Shown here in pieces: positions 52,145-59,315 of a stretch of 64,000 nucleotides of DNA. Every line of letters begins with the position of its first letter. The stretch's first letter is position 1. The translations under genes were made by a program, and so were the position numbers. Location of the stretch: assembly GCA_031549085.1 (NCBI GenBank), contig JAVBQL010000014.1, positions 1 to 64,000 of the forward strand, written 5' to 3'. This stretch comes from JAVBQL01 sp031549085 (GTDB lineage: Bacteria > Spirochaetota > GWE2-31-10 > MWDO01). The notes beneath the pieces are model-generated. The model was not told the origin of the DNA. It did not search any database and saw only the letters and a list, made by a program, of their open reading frames with translations.

Positions 52145-52910
52145 CTATCCCGCATATATTCTTTCTAAGATTTTGTTATCTTTAAGCAAAAGTTTAATAC
52201 TTTTCAAAAGTTGAGATATTCGACTCTCTGTCAATTCCAACTCTTCACCTATCTTTTTTAATGTAACATCTTCAAAAAAGTATAATTGTATAATTTTCTT
52301 ATCTTTTTTGCCTAATTTTTCCATTTCACTATGCAACACACTTTTTTGTACCTCAAAATCAACTTCATCATCAGAACTTTTAACTCTTCTGTCTTCAATT
52401 GTATCAATTATCATTGTTTTACTGTCGTCGTTATCCAAAACTTGCTTAAAGAGAGACTCTATGTAGAAACACTCTATATAAAACTTCTTTTTACGCAATT
52501 CTTTCATGTCCCATCCTAAAAAATCAGCAATCTCTGCCTCTGTTGCTTTTTTTACCTGTCTCATTTTCTATCGTTTCTGTTGCAATCTCTATCTTTTTCA
52601 TATCTGCCCGCAAAGAACGTGGCATAATGCTTATTTTTCGTAGTTCATCATAGATAGCACCCATCACCCTCATATTTGCATATGTTAAAAAACCAACATT
52701 CTTCTCTGGTATAAATCGCTCTATAGCATCAATTAAGCCAATAGTTCCGTATCCAACCAAATCATCATATTCAAGATTGTAATCTATCCCTTTTACAGCA
52801 ATCTTTCCCGCAACATGTTTGACAAAAGGGTAGTACTTCTCTATAAAATAGTCTCTTATACCCTTATCTTTTGTCGCTTTGTACTCTATCCAAAGCTCTT
52901 TTTCTGTCAT
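52145..52910 (-). CDS. FliA/SigB-like sigma factor, split by +1 shift at an A7 run
   Basis: The first frame (52524-52910) encodes sigma region 2: 'VGYGTIGLIDAIERFIPEKN' and 'FLTYANMRVMGAIYDELRK'. The second frame (52145-52564) encodes regions 3-4 with the -35-binding HTH 'VTLKKIGEELELTESRISQLL'. Joining at the A7 run (52547-52553) gives a continuous 'NETGKKATEAEIADFLGWDM', typical region 3 of sigma28-type factors. The two halves match one sigma of about 255 residues. It could direct polymerase to phage promoters. Alternatives are two interacting proteins, mutation, or sequencing error. Region 2 plus 4 makes the family call firm. Confidence 0.75.
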
Positions 52911-52914
52911 ATTC

Positions 52915-53517
52915 TTATAACCTCATAGCTTTTGCCGTTTTTTCTACATCTAATAAAAGTCTGCCTGATATTCTGTCCCAATCAAACAAGGCACTCCTCA
53001 ACACTCTATCTAATTCTTTAATATCATTATCTTTTCTTGCATGTCGTTCTCTTTTTTTTGTATCTAATTTTAACAACTGAAGCTCTGCTACAAATCTAAG
53101 TGTGTATAAGAACCCCAATGTACAGATGTTTTTAAATAGAATATGTTGATTCCTCTCCAGTCCTTTATATAAGAGATTAAAAGCATCCTTTTCATAATTA
53201 CTATTTTCATTTTTGGAAAAGCTCTTAATCATCTCATCCACCTTGATATTCATTTCAAAAAGCTTCCCAATAAAATCGTGTGTATAACAATTAAGCTCTT
53301 CCAAACATCTATCTAGCTCTTCATTGTCATTATCAAGTCTTGCATGGCGTTCTCGCTTTTTCATATTAGCTATAAATGTATTTAGTTCATCAACCACATT
53401 GAACATTTCAATATCACTCATTTTTAAAAGTCCCGCACAGCGAACAAAACCTTCTTCAGCCCTATCAAGTGTTTTATAAAACTCTTCAAAAACCTCATTT
53501 TTATATTCACTCATCAC
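52915..53517 (-). CDS. Early protein with an internal duplication
   Basis: The protein has 200 residues. Residues 53-70 'KKRERHARLDNDNEELDR' recur at 154-171 as 'KKRERHARKDNDIKELDR', so the protein is two copies of a roughly 100-residue helical unit. It lies in the early operon between two unknown genes and the sigma-like gene. Possibly DNA-binding through the basic motif. Function unknown. Confidence 0.6.
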   Translation of the reverse strand: MMSEYKNEVFEEFYKTLDRAEEGFVRCAGLLKMSDIEMFNVVDELNTFIANMKKRERHARLDNDNEELDRCLEELNCYTHDFIGKLFEMNIKVDEMIKSFSKNENSNYEKDAFNLLYKGLERNQHILFKNICTLGFLYTLRFVAELQLLKLDTKKRERHARKDNDIKELDRVLRSALFDWDRISGRLLLDVEKTAKAMRL

Positions 53518-53872
53518 TCAGAACACTCCATTTTAAAAGTCGTTTTATTGGAAGAAAAGAAGTTTTATATAGATCCAAAATGTCTTTTTGGGTATCCTTA
53601 TCAACTCCTCTTGTCTTGACTAACTTCGTTACTATCCCTCTAGCTCTGTTTATGCTCTTTTCCATTTTTGAAATACTCTCTTTAGTCTTATCCCCATAAA
53701 GAAAAACCTCAAAAGAGTGCTCTAAAATAGAAAAAAAACCTTTTTCTATCTCTAATCCAACATACCCAGCTACATTTTCAAGACTTACACAGCCAATCCT
53801 AAAATTGAATAGCAGTTCTTTGCGTCTTTGATGAATTCTCTCTATTCCGACCTTAACAAATGTTATTTCCAT
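53507..53872 (-). CDS. Early unknown protein, related to its neighbour
   Basis: The protein has 121 residues, helical. The C-terminal segment 'GVDKDTQKDILDLYKTSFLP' resembles 'GIDKKTLHPIYFECFLPVK' in the upstream gene, so the two look like diverged duplicates. It overlaps both neighbours (20 and 11 bases). Function unknown. Confidence 0.6.
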   Translation of the reverse strand: MEITFVKVGIERIHQRRKELLFNFRIGCVSLENVAGYVGLEIEKGFFSILEHSFEVFLYGDKTKESISKMEKSINRARGIVTKLVKTRGVDKDTQKDILDLYKTSFLPIKRLLKWSVLSDE

Positions 53873-54275
53873 AAAAACAGCTCTCTATAAACAACTTTAC
53901 AGGCAAAAAACACTCAAAGTATATGGGATGAAGTGTTTTTTTATCTATACCATCCAACAATCCAATTTTTTGAATAGTCTCCATAGCATTACAAAGCAAA
54001 ATTAAAAGAGAAAAGACAGCAATTTCATCAAAACTATTTTTTTCAATCTCTTTAGCTAACCTATCTATCTTTAATGCAAACTGTCTTATATACATTCTCC
54101 CTACAAAAGTTTTGTTTTCTAACATCTCTAAAAGCCTGTTCACAGAGTTGTCTAATCTCTCAACTATCCAAGCCTTTCTACTCTCAATTCTCATTATTGC
54201 AGCAGTAGCATTTTCATCAAACAAGCCCTTATCTTCATCAAGAGTAAAATCTATCCCTTTTTTCCCATCACTCAT
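53853..54275 (-). CDS. First gene of the early lytic operon, unknown
   Basis: The protein has 140 residues. I choose ATG 54275, preceded by GGGAGAAA; the longer frame from 54323 has no ribosome site. It is helical and acidic at the N-terminus, with a hydrophobic stretch 'IAVFSLLILLCNAM'. Its C-terminal segment is shared with the next gene. It is first after the early promoter region. Confidence 0.6.
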   Translation of the reverse strand: MSDGKKGIDFTLDEDKGLFDENATAAIMRIESRKAWIVERLDNSVNRLLEMLENKTFVGRMYIRQFALKIDRLAKEIEKNSFDEIAVFSLLILLCNAMETIQKIGLLDGIDKKTLHPIYFECFLPVKLFIESCFYGNNIC

Positions 54276-54277
54276 TT

Positions 54278-54451
54278 TTATTTTCTCCCACAAACAAAAT
54301 TTGTAAAAGTTCTTGCAAACCACAAAAATTGTAGTAAAATAATATAAAGACAGCTAACTATCCTCTTAAAGATAATTAGCTGCGGTTTGTAGATGGTTAT
54401 CATAAATAAAAATACAAAGCCCCCGCTCGCATTTTTACTTATCAAGTCCAT
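54278..54451 (-). CDS. Possible small hydrophobic protein in the early leader
   Basis: This 57-codon frame has two hydrophobic segments ('GGFVFLFMITIY' and 'IVSCLYIILLQFLWFARTF') and ends two bases before the first early gene. The ribosome site is weak. It contains the palindrome AGCTAA...TTAGCT near 54352-54381. It may be a leader peptide, a small membrane protein, or chance. Confidence 0.25.
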   Translation of the reverse strand: MDLISKNASGGFVFLFMITIYKPQLIIFKRIVSCLYIILLQFLWFARTFTNFVCGRK

Positions 54452-54483
54452 CCACAAACCTAATATAAATATGTCAAGCAAAA

Positions 54484-54533
54484 AAAACTAAAGGCGGAGC
54501 GAATATCATCGCTTGGGGGGTGATACCCGCTCC
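54484..54533 (-). terminator. Terminator-like hairpin in the early leader (possible attenuator)
   Basis: On the minus strand GGAGCGGGTATCA pairs with TGATATTCGCTCC (with mismatches), followed within 10 bases by eight T. It lies after the early promoter and about 210 bases before the first secure gene, so it could act as an attenuator or timing switch. Confidence 0.5.
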
Positions 54534-54546
54534 AATTATTAATTTT

Positions 54547-54565
54547 TATAGGTTGTTAGCCTATA
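54547..54565. promoter_or_regulatory. Operator-like palindrome between face-to-face promoters
   Basis: TATAGG-TTGTTAG-CCTATA overlaps the -10 (TATAAT, 54562-54567) of the repressor promoter and lies just downstream of the early promoter. This is a natural repressor or Ner-like binding site. Confidence 0.5.
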
Positions 54566-54570
54566 ATAGT

Positions 54571-54599
54571 ATTATTAGGGATTTCTCTAAAAAAGTCAA
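54571..54599 (-). promoter_or_regulatory. Early lytic promoter
   Basis: On the minus strand TTGACT (54599-54594), a 17-base spacer and AATAAT (54576-54571). It would transcribe the early operon through the attenuator-like hairpin. Confidence 0.6.
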
Positions 54600-54652
54600 G
54601 TAAAATTTGAGAAAAATCTAAAAAAATATTTTATTTTAAAAAAAGGGAACAA

Positions 54653-55129
54653 ATGTCTCAAGGCAAGAGGCTTTTAGAGCTTTATGAAGCATTAAGATCT
54701 AAAAAAATAGTAAAAAATAAACAAGATTTCTGTGATTATTTGAGAATTGACAACTCTGCTTTTGCTAAATATACAAAAGATAGATATGAACTAAAAATAA
54801 CATCTGATATTTTTAGAGTTTTCTCTAAAAACAACATCAATTTAGATTGGTTTTTAAGTGGTGAGGGTGAGATGTTTCTTCCATATAATAATGCAAATAT
54901 TAATAACCAAGTTTTTGGAGATAATGCAAATAACAATCAAGTGATAGGGAATAACAATATTGCCAATAATGGAAGTGTTCAAGTTGTTGGACATAACCTT
55001 AACCAAATTAGTGCTAGTAATGAAACTGATGAGATTGTAGAGCTCATCAAAAACTATGCAACACCTAAGATATTACAAGATTTAAAAAGTAAGCTTTTAA
55101 AAATAAAAGAAATTTCAGAAAAAGAGTAG
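54653..55129 (+). CDS. Phage repressor-like HTH protein with Asn-rich linker
   Basis: The protein has 158 residues. The N-terminal helix-turn-helix (about 10-70; 'KQDFCDYLRIDNSAFAKY', 'FSKNNINLDWFLSGEGEM') is of the phage CI type. Residues 78-118 are Asn-rich ('NQVFGDNANNNQVIGNNN'), perhaps a small beta solenoid. A C-terminal helix may oligomerise. No peptidase domain is present, so it is not cleaved by RecA. Divergent from the early operon, it is the likely lysogeny repressor. Confidence 0.75.
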   Translation: MSQGKRLLELYEALRSKKIVKNKQDFCDYLRIDNSAFAKYTKDRYELKITSDIFRVFSKNNINLDWFLSGEGEMFLPYNNANINNQVFGDNANNNQVIGNNNIANNGSVQVVGHNLNQISASNETDEIVELIKNYATPKILQDLKSKLLKIKEISEKE

Positions 55130-55140
55130 GATGATTGAAT

Positions 55141-55887
55141 ATGAAAAAAAATGATAAGAGGGGATGTATTGGTTGCTTATCAGTGATTATTATAATTCTT
55201 TTAACTCTTATCATCATTGTCTTTATTCCTGATGATAAACGTTCCCTTAGCAATTTAGTTATTGGCATAGGTATAGGCTTAATTATAGTAGTTGGAGTGA
55301 TTACTACTCGTAATTCAAAAAAAGAGCAAACAAAAGAAAAAATAGAAAGCCTAGAGATAACAGAAGAGCAAAATTCTTCAGGTAACATTTCTGAAAATAT
55401 TACTAAAGAACAAGATAAAATAATGAGTAAACACCCAAAGACTAACGATGACGCCTATTGGAAAAGCGAACGTGCATCTGAAATGTCCAAGAAGTATATA
55501 GAGATGATGGATGATGTTGACATTGCACCATATTGGCAATATATATCACCACTAAAAAGAAATACTCCTCTTGAACATTTGCTTCTGCACGGAACGATAA
55601 GACTCTATAACGACTCTTTTTGGGAAAAGTGGTTTCCTCCAAATGATTTGGAATGTGAGTGTGATGTAAGGTCTCTCTCTGCAGCTTATTTAAAAGCGAA
55701 TGGGTTACAGACTGGAAGTGGAGCTCTAACAATAGCAGAGGCTTTAGCAAATCTTAAAGCTGTTAAAGAGAAAAGAGAAAATCGTCTTAATAAAATTGAT
55801 AGCGAAGAAGAAAAAAACTTTTTAAAAATGATTGATAACAAGATAGAGGAATTAAATAAAAATGAGAGGGGGAATGATGGCAAGTAA
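55141..55887 (+). CDS. Two-TM membrane protein carrying a MuF-like domain
   Basis: I choose ATG 55141 (248 residues); the in-frame TTG at 55135 is less likely. Two N-terminal membrane helices (about 12-30 and 40-57) lead to a charged linker. Residues 105-240 then copy the core of the phage's own MuF protein: 'DVDIAPYWQYISPLKRNTPL', 'LHGTIRLYNDSFWEKWFPP' and 'CECDVRSLSAAYL', 'NLKAVKEKRENRLNKID'. The PBECR-like tail is absent. It lies 11 bases after the repressor and should be made in the lysogen, which is unexpected for a capsid domain. Interference with incoming or assembling virions is a possible role. Confidence 0.8.
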   Translation: MKKNDKRGCIGCLSVIIIILLTLIIIVFIPDDKRSLSNLVIGIGIGLIIVVGVITTRNSKKEQTKEKIESLEITEEQNSSGNISENITKEQDKIMSKHPKTNDDAYWKSERASEMSKKYIEMMDDVDIAPYWQYISPLKRNTPLEHLLLHGTIRLYNDSFWEKWFPPNDLECECDVRSLSAAYLKANGLQTGSGALTIAEALANLKAVKEKRENRLNKIDSEEEKNFLKMIDNKIEELNKNERGNDGK

Positions 55888-56071
55888 GTTTGTTAATAAT
55901 CAAAATTTTGGTAATAATGCAAATAATACTCAAAACATTAACAACTCAAGCTACACTACTTTTAGACTATTTTCAGACAAATTAGATAATGCCCTTACAA
56001 AATTTATTAATACAGTAGAAAAAAAATTGTTAAATATAACAACTATAAAAAAAACATTTTTCCAATATTAA
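55874..56071 (+). CDS. Small Asn-rich protein sharing the repressor's linker motif
   Basis: I choose ATG 55874 after GAGAGGGG (65 residues). 'VNNQNFGNNANNTQNINN' resembles 'INNQVFGDNANNNQVIGNN' of the repressor. A helical C-terminus follows, and no HTH is present. Overlapping the MuF-like gene by 14 bases, it is the third gene of the lysogeny operon. It could co-assemble with the repressor through the Asn-rich part. That is inference. Confidence 0.6.
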   Translation: MMASKFVNNQNFGNNANNTQNINNSSYTTFRLFSDKLDNALTKFINTVEKKLLNITTIKKTFFQY

Positions 56072-56339
56072 AAGCATAGGCTCTGCCCAGCAAAGAGCGA
56101 AAGCAATTCAATAAACATACAAAAGCCCTCTTATTTTTTAGCATTTAGAAAAAACTATAAAGTATAGTGTTCTATAAATATTAAAAACATTGAATATCGT
56201 ATATAATTTCAATTTATTTTATATTATAAACAATACGTTGTCAAATTAATAGTAATAAAAACAAAAAATAAATTTTTTATTACTCATATTAATAAAAGTC
56301 GCTCAATTATAAACAAAAAATTTAAAAACTAGATTGGGC

Positions 56340-56368
56340 TTGAATAAAATAAAATTAAGTTCTATAAT
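56340..56368 (+). promoter_or_regulatory. Promoter of the moron gene
   Basis: TTGAAT, 17 bases, TATAAT, 33 bases before the start. The rest of 56072-56401 is very AT-rich and holds no gene I can support. Confidence 0.7.
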
Positions 56369-56401
56369 AAAAAAACGAAATATAAAAGAAGTGGAGAAGT
56401 T

Positions 56402-56875
56402 ATGGTTGAAAAAATAAGTTTTAAAGAGTCTATACATTTGTTAATAGACACAATGAAGAATGCAGAAGCTATTTCCAGGGTTGGAATCCCTTTTTTGAAA
56501 ATGTGTAACGACTATAAAAACCATGTATCTACATATTATTATTATATAGATGAAATAATAAATGCCTTCTCTATGCCATCTAAATACCATAAAGAAAAAA
56601 AGGCGTGGTTTGAACGGTTTTTTATTTGGCACATTCGTGAATATACGTTAGAATTGCATAACGGAAATAGATCAATAATACTCGCAACGGAAACAAATTT
56701 TATAAGTTTTTTGACATGTGGCTCTGGGCGAACAGATTCAATACTAAAATTATTAGAAGAAAAACTTACAAAAGAAGACTTATCACTTTTTAAAAAGGTC
56801 ATCAGAGAGAAATTTGAGGAAGATTTGACTTCACATGTTTTTTATCCATCAGTAAAAGACTTTTTAAACAAATAA
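56402..56875 (+). CDS. Autonomous prophage moron, unknown function
   Basis: The protein has 157 residues, helical and soluble, with 'KEKKAWFERFFIWHIREYTL', 'FISFLTCGSGRTDSILKLLE' and 'REKFEEDLTSHVFYPS'. No recognised family. It has its own promoter and a perfect terminator, and lies between the lysogeny operon and the phage end. That is where genes expressed from the prophage for host benefit or phage exclusion are often found. Confidence 0.7.
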   Translation: MVEKISFKESIHLLIDTMKNAEAISRVGIPFLKMCNDYKNHVSTYYYYIDEIINAFSMPSKYHKEKKAWFERFFIWHIREYTLELHNGNRSIILATETNFISFLTCGSGRTDSILKLLEEKLTKEDLSLFKKVIREKFEEDLTSHVFYPSVKDFLNK

Positions 56876-56910
56876 AAAAAGGTGTTTAATTATTAATTAA
56901 ACACCTTTTA
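56874..56910 (+). terminator. Terminator of the moron gene
   Basis: AAAAGGTGTTTAATT...AATTAAACACCTTTT is a perfect long palindrome with flanking A and T runs, so it works on both strands. Confidence 0.85.
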
Positions 56911-57476
56911 AAAACATCTTTTTATTATGCAAATATCAAAAAAGTTCGTTAGTCAAAATGCCTATTTTCAAACAACTCTTAAAACGACTTCATTTTTCAC
57001 TGTTAAAAAAACTTGTTTTTAAACTCTTCTTAAATTACCGTACATCGTGACTTAAACATTTTTCTAATACCATGTTAATTTTCATTAGAAAAATCTAACA
57101 TTTTACTTCAGTTCGTTAGTCATACTTTTAGAGCTCATCCTAATAAGTCTGCTAATTAAGCTTTTTAATAGCCAATTATCAATTATGATAAGATTTACTT
57201 CCTTTATTAAACAAAATACTTCGCTTTTTATCAAAAATAAGAAAGAAAAACGGATAATCCATAACTTATAAGTGAAGTATGTATAACCTTAAAAATGAAG
57301 TTTAGTAACAAACTTGACTAACAAACTTTTTAAGTCTTTTTTTGTATCAAAAAGTCAAATTATCAATTAAATATTGACAAATCACCTCTAAAACACCATT
57401 AATCGCTACGTAGTTTACTATTAAGTTATGAAAAACTACTCTCAAAAAGCTAGCACTAACTATTATCTAATAATAA
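56911..57476. other. Non-coding left end of the prophage
   Basis: No gene is evident in these 566 bases. They hold short repeats (AGTTCGTTAGTCA at about 56943 and 57111) and a fragment related to the family B palindrome near 57230 (AAAAATAAGAAAGAAAAACGG). They also hold the terminal repeat at 57423-57448 (AAGTTATGAAAAACTAC...). The repeats could be transposase, enhancer or regulator sites. Confidence 0.5.
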
Positions 57477-57481
57477 AAGGC
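57477..57481. other. Target-site duplication, right copy (AAGGC)
   Basis: It matches 24963-24967 and directly abuts the interrupted half of the family A palindrome. Confidence 0.85.
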
Positions 57482-57643
57482 GCTAAAAACAAAGCTTTTT
57501 CTATATTTTGCTTGCAAAATCCAAGAAAAAGCGACTTTTTAGTGTTTTGTCTAATATTTTGTCTCCGTTAGATGAACAAGTTTATTACTTCGTAATATCT
57601 AATAAAAAAATTCCCCCTCTTTTGAAAGAGGGGGCAGGGGGGA
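57482..57643. repeat. Right part of the split family A palindrome plus C/G-rich hairpin copy 4
   Basis: GCTAAAAACAAAGCTTTTTC to CTAATATTTTGTCTCCG is the rest of the palindrome whose other end is at 24950-24967. It continues as the reverse complement of 20204-20300, including the CCCCCTC...GAGGGGG hairpin at 57613-57643. Confidence 0.75.
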
Positions 57644-57658
57644 GTTAGATAAAGAAAC

Positions 57659-59146
57659 TTACAAATCATAGCCAGCATATGATAGGTTAAAACTTTTGTT
57701 GCATAGAGGGAAATCACTGATTTCAGCATTTCTCATAGCCATAGATAGAGCCAGCCAGTTGTTAAAGCTTGGGTCTTTGACTTTATAGCGCTCTATATTT
57801 CCGCCCCAGCTGTTTGTAGTTATTGTATGTACAATCTCACCTCGCCACCCCTCAACAAGTGAGGTAACAAGATATCCGCCGCCAATCTTATCTATTGATG
57901 GTAATGACTCACTCTCTCTATCAATATGTTTTAGCAGATCCAATATGTAGTGAATGGATTGCTTCATCTCAAGGTATCGTATATAGGATCTGGAGAAGAC
58001 ATCAGAATTGGGCAGCATATTTAAAGCATATGGGTGTAGCTCCCATAGATCATATGGATGATCCACCCTAATGTCCTGTGGGATATTTGAAGCTCTTGAT
58101 GCCATTCCAACAGCTCCAATCTCCTTTGCTGCCTTTGTTCTAAGTACACCTGTTCTCTCAAGTCTTGCAAGCACTGATGGGGTCTCAAACATCAAGTTTG
58201 CCATATTTGTTGCTTCTGTTAATATTTTTTCAAGTCTTCTTTTTAACTCATCTTTAAATTTTAGAGGAATAGATCTGTTTACTCCCCCCGGTTTTATGAG
58301 TGATCTTCCAAATCTGTTGCCAGAGATTGAAGTGAATATAGATAGAAGTGTCCCTCGCAATGCACTAAAGACATTGTAGCCAAATGAGTATGCAACATCA
58401 TTGCATATAGCAGCCAAATCTCCCAAATGAGCACCAATTCTCTCAACTTCAAGATAGATGGCTCTGTTTAGCATGCCAATCTCTGATGGAGATATTGAAG
58501 CAAGCTCCTCAATCAATAGGCTATAGGCGGTGGTGTGTCCAATTACGGTGTCTCCTGCAATAGATTCAACCAAGCGAATATTGTAGTTGCCATTGTTGCA
58601 AAATAGCCCCTCCACACCCCTGTGCTGATAACCAAGTTTTATCTCTAAGTTTATAACCTTTTCGCCATCACAAGAGAATCTAAAGTGGCCGGGCTCTATA
58701 ACTCCTGCATGAATTGGCCCAACACCAACCTCATGTAGATCTCCATCTATTGAGGTGAAGTTATAATCATCAATGTTAATTTTTTTATAACCATTATATG
58801 GAAATCGAACGGACTTTAGGTATGGATGATCATATGGTTTTATACCAAAATCTTCATAAAATTCTCTCTCAAAGAGATAAAACGAGAGAGCCTCTTTTGA
58901 GAGGGACTCATATCTAGTTACGTTTTTTGGAAAAATAGTTGAGTTTATATATAGTTTAGAATTTTCATCATCAGCTAGAATTGAATATAGGATAGTCCCG
59001 CTGTTTCTTCTTGAGCCAAAGAAGGAGACAACACGCCTTCCAGACTTTACCTCATTGATATTTACTTCACGGAATCTATCAATGGGAAGCTCTGGTATAT
59101 TTGAGAGTTTTACTTTTTTACCATTTTTTGTTACTACAAAATCCAT
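57659..59146 (-). CDS. HyfG/NuoCD-like hydrogenase large-subunit homologue lacking nickel ligands
   Basis: The protein has 495 residues. Residues 1-115 resemble the NuoC (30-kDa) domain ('FYLFEREFYEDFGIKPYDHP'). The rest resembles NuoD/hydrogenase-4 large subunit ('GPIHAGVIEPGHFRFSCDGE', 'EIKLGYQHRGVEGLF', 'YLEVERIGAHLGDLAAICND'). The first nickel motif I-C-G-x-C is replaced by I-A-G-D-T ('SIAGDTVIGH'). The C-terminal D-P-C-x-x-C is replaced by 'DFPLCNKSFNLSYAGYDL'. So it should not bind Ni-Fe. It may serve a complex I-like or Mrp-type membrane complex. No partner subunits are adjacent. Confidence 0.82.
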   Translation of the reverse strand: MDFVVTKNGKKVKLSNIPELPIDRFREVNINEVKSGRRVVSFFGSRRNSGTILYSILADDENSKLYINSTIFPKNVTRYESLSKEALSFYLFEREFYEDFGIKPYDHPYLKSVRFPYNGYKKINIDDYNFTSIDGDLHEVGVGPIHAGVIEPGHFRFSCDGEKVINLEIKLGYQHRGVEGLFCNNGNYNIRLVESIAGDTVIGHTTAYSLLIEELASISPSEIGMLNRAIYLEVERIGAHLGDLAAICNDVAYSFGYNVFSALRGTLLSIFTSISGNRFGRSLIKPGGVNRSIPLKFKDELKRRLEKILTEATNMANLMFETPSVLARLERTGVLRTKAAKEIGAVGMASRASNIPQDIRVDHPYDLWELHPYALNMLPNSDVFSRSYIRYLEMKQSIHYILDLLKHIDRESESLPSIDKIGGGYLVTSLVEGWRGEIVHTITTNSWGGNIERYKVKDPSFNNWLALSMAMRNAEISDFPLCNKSFNLSYAGYDL

Positions 59147-59315
59147 CTGCTTTCAAAAATCTCTACTTTAATATTTATTTTTTTAGATCCCACGTTCTTT
59201 TTGAAGCCGTTTCAAGCAAAAGAGAACACTGCTCTTTCTAAGAGTAGCTTTATATAGCTTACACCTTAAGTTAAGGTATATAAAAAGCTTACTTTTAATA
59301 TCTTAACAAACCAAA

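Larger units (their letters stand above)
24968..57476 (-). mobile_element. Mu-like transposable prophage, 32.5 kb
   Basis: The left early end lies at the high coordinate, and the lytic genes read on the minus strand. Direct evidence is a MuA-type DDE transposase and MuB ATPase, Gam, GemA, Mor, a Mu-order head and contractile-tail cluster, a 5-bp target duplication, and related inward-facing terminal repeats. The insertion is in a repetitive palindrome 180 bases from a HyfG-like gene, so no host gene is broken. All expected modules are present. Portal-MuF and the sigma factor are interrupted at A runs, which may be recoding or sequence error. Confidence 0.93.

Noticed and set aside
57230..57300. 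Full family B palindrome inside the prophage end
   Set aside because: Only one arm segment (AAAAATAAGAAAGAAAAACGG) matches; the other arm and apex are missing, so it is at most a fragment.
56911..57476. Site-specific integrase attachment site
   Set aside because: The phage uses a DDE transposase and shows a 5-bp duplication with no longer shared core, so an att-type core is not expected.
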